From TMED108 sp964386795 (GTDB lineage: Bacteria > Fidelibacterota > Marinisomatia > Marinisomatales > TCS55), in assembly GCA_964386795.1 (NCBI GenBank), contig CAYLUE010000055.1, positions 1 to 8,962 on the forward strand: a stretch of 8,962 nt of DNA, in the 5' to 3' direction. Position 1 is the stretch's first letter, and each line of letters starts with the position of its first letter. Shown one piece after another: positions 6,535-8,962 of this stretch. Both the position numbers and the translations under genes were made by a program. The notes beneath the pieces are model-generated. The model did no database searches. It saw only the letters and a list, made by a program, of their open reading frames with translations, and was not told the origin of the DNA.

Positions 6535-8741
6535 AATCTATGTGTATATGTAATTTTACTTGTACCTAACATCGAAGAGGTCTTATATTTTCCTGCGTCA
6601 TCAATCCAGTTATGATTGTAAACAAAATAAATATCAGACCCAGGAGTGATAGTGTATTTAAATCTATTGTTCATTCCTATTTGTTTGCTTATGTCATCAT
6701 ACTGAATATTTGAAGAAAATGAAATAAAAGGAGAGAAGTCAAAACCTCCTAAAAAACGAACTAGATTAGTTTTAAAATTCCCCTCACTTAAGTTTACTTT
6801 AGAATGGATGTAACCTAAATTTAAATTTATTCCTGGAAAGGGTCTTAAAATCAAATTATTTTGATATTCAGTACGTTTTCCAGACCAGAATCCTTCTGTG
6901 TTTAGTTCAAGTTCATATACTATTTTTCTATGATTAGCAGTTTCTAATTCAATTTGATGTGACCAATTTGTGTAGTCTCCAACTGGAATGATTATTGAGT
7001 TATCTCCCAGAATATTAAAGTTATATTCAAGTCTCTCATAGTTTTTAACTATTTGATATGATACTTCATCTCCACTCTCAAATCGAACTGATATTGGGGT
7101 TAGTCTAATATTTTGAGTTAATTTTTTCCAGCTTAAACTCATTAAATTTTCAAAGCTAATTTCCCAGGATAGTTCTCTTATGAGTGGGCTTTTTTCTAGA
7201 AGTGGAGAAAAACTAATTCTTGGCTCAACTCTTCTAAATGAATTTCTTCTTGAGAATCCAACAGCAGGGTCATATGAGTTCCCAAATTCTCTGTATGACA
7301 AACTCCCTGACCATGGTTGATTTGGGAAATTGAAACGAAGACCTCTTGCGGATCTGTCCCAGATGTTTTTATTTATATCATTTGGGGAATGGGGGTTATG
7401 CATGACAGCAAATGCTTGAAATTGAAGATTTTGATTTTTTAGAAATGTTGATGTATTTAATGTCAAATCAACACCAAGTGTATTTCTGTCTTGTACAGGC
7501 TCTGGAAGTTTTTCTCCATTTTTGGTGTGTCTTCTTGTGTATAATATTCCGATGCTACTTTCTTTCCAAAAATTTTGTTTTAGTCTAAGTACAGAAAAGT
7601 CTTCACTATTAACTAAATCTGTTTCTCTAGTTTTTACCTGTTGTGCGGCAACTTCTACTTTACCAATTTTTCCAATTATTCTTCCTCCGTATAAGACTGG
7701 AATTGGGTTTCCGGACTGAAGACCAATTTTTCTTGAAAAGTATGGGTATACACCACTCCTAGGAGCAAACTGATAGATATTTGCACCTTCTAAAAAAAAA
7801 TCTCTTTTTTCAGGGAATCGAATAGCAAATCTTGTGAGATTGATTTGTCTATCATCCACCTCTGTCTCAGCAAAATCAGTATTAAGTGTAACAGAAGCCT
7901 TCAGCCCAGGTGTCAGATTGTAATTTATGTTTATTCCTCCGTCAATATTTGCGTCTTTATTGTATCCTCCTCCTGAATCCTTTTCAATTTTCGATGCTTC
8001 TGCTTTTCCGTATCCCACAATTTCAAGACCCAAACCTTGAGATATATTATTGAGTCCAGTTAATCTTCCAGCATTTTGGGGTCTGAAAAGCCCCTGGTTT
8101 CTTTTGTGTCCCGACCATAATATTTCTTCGTTTTTCCTTCTTACTGTCCTCTGAAAGTTAATTCCCCAAGTACTAATTTTTGGATCAAAATTCAAGGTAT
8201 GAAAAGGTATTCTTATCTCTGTAGACCACCCAAAATCTCCAATATATGTCCATGGTCTCCATATCCCGTCCCAGTCTTTATTTAAACTTCTTCCCTGACC
8301 TATTGTCAATAACCCATCTCCCATCAATCCATTAGGGTTTATTTCAAAAAAATATGCATTTCTGCCGTCAAGATATGTGTCTAGTATCCACATAAACCTG
8401 TCATCAGTATTTAAAGGAGCATCTTTCCTCATCTTAAAAGCTTTTATTCCATCTGGGTCAGAATCATATAAGACGGCTCCTATGTATAGGTAGTTCTCAT
8501 CATATGCTATTTTAATTATTGTATTTTCGGTAGGTTCACCTCCTTCGATAGGCTCTTGCATCAAGAAATCATTTATTCCAATGATATTCTTCCAAAATGG
8601 CTCATCTAATTTGCCATCAAGCATTATCTCTTCAGAGTTAATTTCTATTGCCTCGAATGACTTACGATTTTTTTCTTGAGATTGACTGTGAAGGCTTATT
8701 GAAAAAAATATCAGAAATAGAGTATGTGAAAATCTTTTCAT
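6531..8741 (-). CDS. CBM9-like/DUF5916 outer-membrane beta-barrel protein
   Basis: A 736-residue exported protein with a signal peptide ending near HSQ (residue 20). Residues about 35-225 are a CBM9-like domain: IMLDGKLDEPFW (39-50), YLYIGAVLYDSDP (84-96), DDRFMWILDTYLDGRNAYFFEINPNG (113-138) and GWSTEIRIPFHTLNF (171-185). The rest is an outer-membrane barrel of DUF5916 type with the hallmark LNTDFAETEVDDRQINLTRF (286-305) and FPEKRDFFLEG (309-319), ending in a terminal strand TSKITYTHRF. It is a clear relative of the barrel at 777-2969, with the same domain order and nearly the same length, but from a different subgroup: it keeps the DWDGIWRPW segment (156-164) and lacks the CxxC pair. Proteins of this type are sometimes annotated as hydrolases, but I see no catalytic motif. 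It stands alone and converges on the operon, with stop codons overlapping by 4 bp and no terminator hairpin between them. Confidence 0.88.
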   Translation of the reverse strand: MKRFSHTLFLIFFSISLHSQSQEKNRKSFEAIEINSEEIMLDGKLDEPFWKNIIGINDFLMQEPIEGGEPTENTIIKIAYDENYLYIGAVLYDSDPDGIKAFKMRKDAPLNTDDRFMWILDTYLDGRNAYFFEINPNGLMGDGLLTIGQGRSLNKDWDGIWRPWTYIGDFGWSTEIRIPFHTLNFDPKISTWGINFQRTVRRKNEEILWSGHKRNQGLFRPQNAGRLTGLNNISQGLGLEIVGYGKAEASKIEKDSGGGYNKDANIDGGININYNLTPGLKASVTLNTDFAETEVDDRQINLTRFAIRFPEKRDFFLEGANIYQFAPRSGVYPYFSRKIGLQSGNPIPVLYGGRIIGKIGKVEVAAQQVKTRETDLVNSEDFSVLRLKQNFWKESSIGILYTRRHTKNGEKLPEPVQDRNTLGVDLTLNTSTFLKNQNLQFQAFAVMHNPHSPNDINKNIWDRSARGLRFNFPNQPWSGSLSYREFGNSYDPAVGFSRRNSFRRVEPRISFSPLLEKSPLIRELSWEISFENLMSLSWKKLTQNIRLTPISVRFESGDEVSYQIVKNYERLEYNFNILGDNSIIIPVGDYTNWSHQIELETANHRKIVYELELNTEGFWSGKRTEYQNNLILRPFPGINLNLGYIHSKVNLSEGNFKTNLVRFLGGFDFSPFISFSSNIQYDDISKQIGMNNRFKYTITPGSDIYFVYNHNWIDDAGKYKTSSMLGTSKITYTHRF

Positions 8742-8754
8742 TAATTGATCTTTT

Positions 8755-8762
8755 CAAATATT
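8755..8762 (-). promoter_or_regulatory. Possible -7 element for the minus-strand barrel gene
   Basis: The reverse strand reads AATATTTG, one base off TAnnTTTG, ending 13 nt before the ATG at 8741. No good -33 TTG lies 19 nt upstream. If used, the mRNA leader would be under 10 nt. The rest of 8763-8862 shows nothing I can support. Confidence 0.25.
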
Positions 8763-8862
8763 AGATGATAAAACTAATAAAAACTTTTCTTGATATATCT
8801 GAATCAATGATTTTATAGTTTGAGAGATTAAAAATTTATATATTTCAATTTCCAGATATTGT

Positions 8863-8870
8863 TACATTTG
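8863..8870 (+). promoter_or_regulatory. -7 element TACATTTG directly before the TSP3-repeat gene
   Basis: TACATTTG fits TAnnTTTG exactly and ends 5 nt before the ATG at 8876. The bases 19 nt upstream (8840-8843) are not TTTG, so only half of the promoter is convincing. If used, transcription would begin at or within a few bases of the ATG, meaning a leaderless or nearly leaderless mRNA. Confidence 0.4.
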
Positions 8871-8875
8871 TATAG

Positions 8876-8962
8876 ATGAAAAAAATTTTACTACTTTTTT
8901 TATTTTCTCCTTTTATATCATTTTCTCAAGACACAGATGGTGATGGATTAAATGATGATGTA
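8876..8962 (+). CDS. Secreted protein with thrombospondin type-3 repeat, N-terminal fragment
   Basis: An open frame of 29 codons from ATG at 8876 to the window edge. Residues 1-18 are a clear signal peptide (MKKILLLFLFSPFISFSQ), with cleavage likely after the Gln, as in many Bacteroidota exported proteins. The mature chain begins DTDGDGLNDDV, the acidic D-x-D-G-D-G pattern of a calcium-binding thrombospondin type-3 repeat. Such repeats serve as linkers in outer-membrane OmpA-like proteins, adhesins and large surface proteins of this phylum, some secreted by the type IX system; which applies here cannot be told. It is divergent from the barrel gene at 6531-8741 with 134 bp between the starts. 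Confidence 0.8.
   Translation, partial: MKKILLLFLFSPFISFSQDTDGDGLNDDV

Noticed and set aside
7522..7719. 65-codon plus-strand open frame
   Set aside because: It lies opposite the well-supported minus-strand barrel gene and its translation has no recognisable features.

Overview
The window is AT-rich DNA from a member of the Bacteroidota, most likely a flavobacterium. The evidence is the absence of Shine-Dalgarno sequences before starts, promoter elements of the Bacteroidota type (TTTG-N19-TATATTTG at 702-732), short lipoproteins with a Cys lipobox, two CBM9-like/DUF5916-type outer-membrane barrel proteins, and a secreted protein that begins with a type-3 thrombospondin (calcium-binding) repeat. 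No tRNA, rRNA, CRISPR array or insertion sequence was seen. No gene-free stretch exceeds 300 bases; the longest is 571-776.

Layout. 1-101: start of a minus-strand lipoprotein gene running off the left edge. 193-570: a small plus-strand lipoprotein, divergent from the first. 777-6534: a tight four-gene plus-strand operon encoding a CBM9-like/DUF5916-type outer-membrane barrel, a PadR-family repressor (TTG start), a large membrane protein with two PspC domains and a C-terminal DUF2807 beta-solenoid, and a secreted serine hydrolase of the beta-lactamase/class C fold. Gaps within it are 4 nt, a 1-nt overlap and 10 nt. 6531-8741: a second DUF5916-type barrel on the minus strand, convergent with the operon and sharing a TTAA stop overlap. 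8876-8962: start of a plus-strand secreted protein with a TSP3 repeat, running off the right edge.

How the genes may work together (inference). The operon promoter is followed at once by a 17-bp imperfect tandem repeat that also contains a perfect GGTACT-N11-AGTACC dyad, placed over the expected transcription start. As the operon encodes its own PadR repressor, this is the obvious candidate autoregulatory operator. PadR would then control an envelope module spanning the outer membrane (barrel), inner membrane (PspC/DUF2807) and periplasm or cell surface (serine hydrolase), plausibly induced by an envelope-active compound or envelope stress. PadR next to PspC/DUF2807 is a pairing known from Bacteroidota. 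Its joining to a DUF5916-type barrel and a serine hydrolase in one operon is the most novel aspect here.
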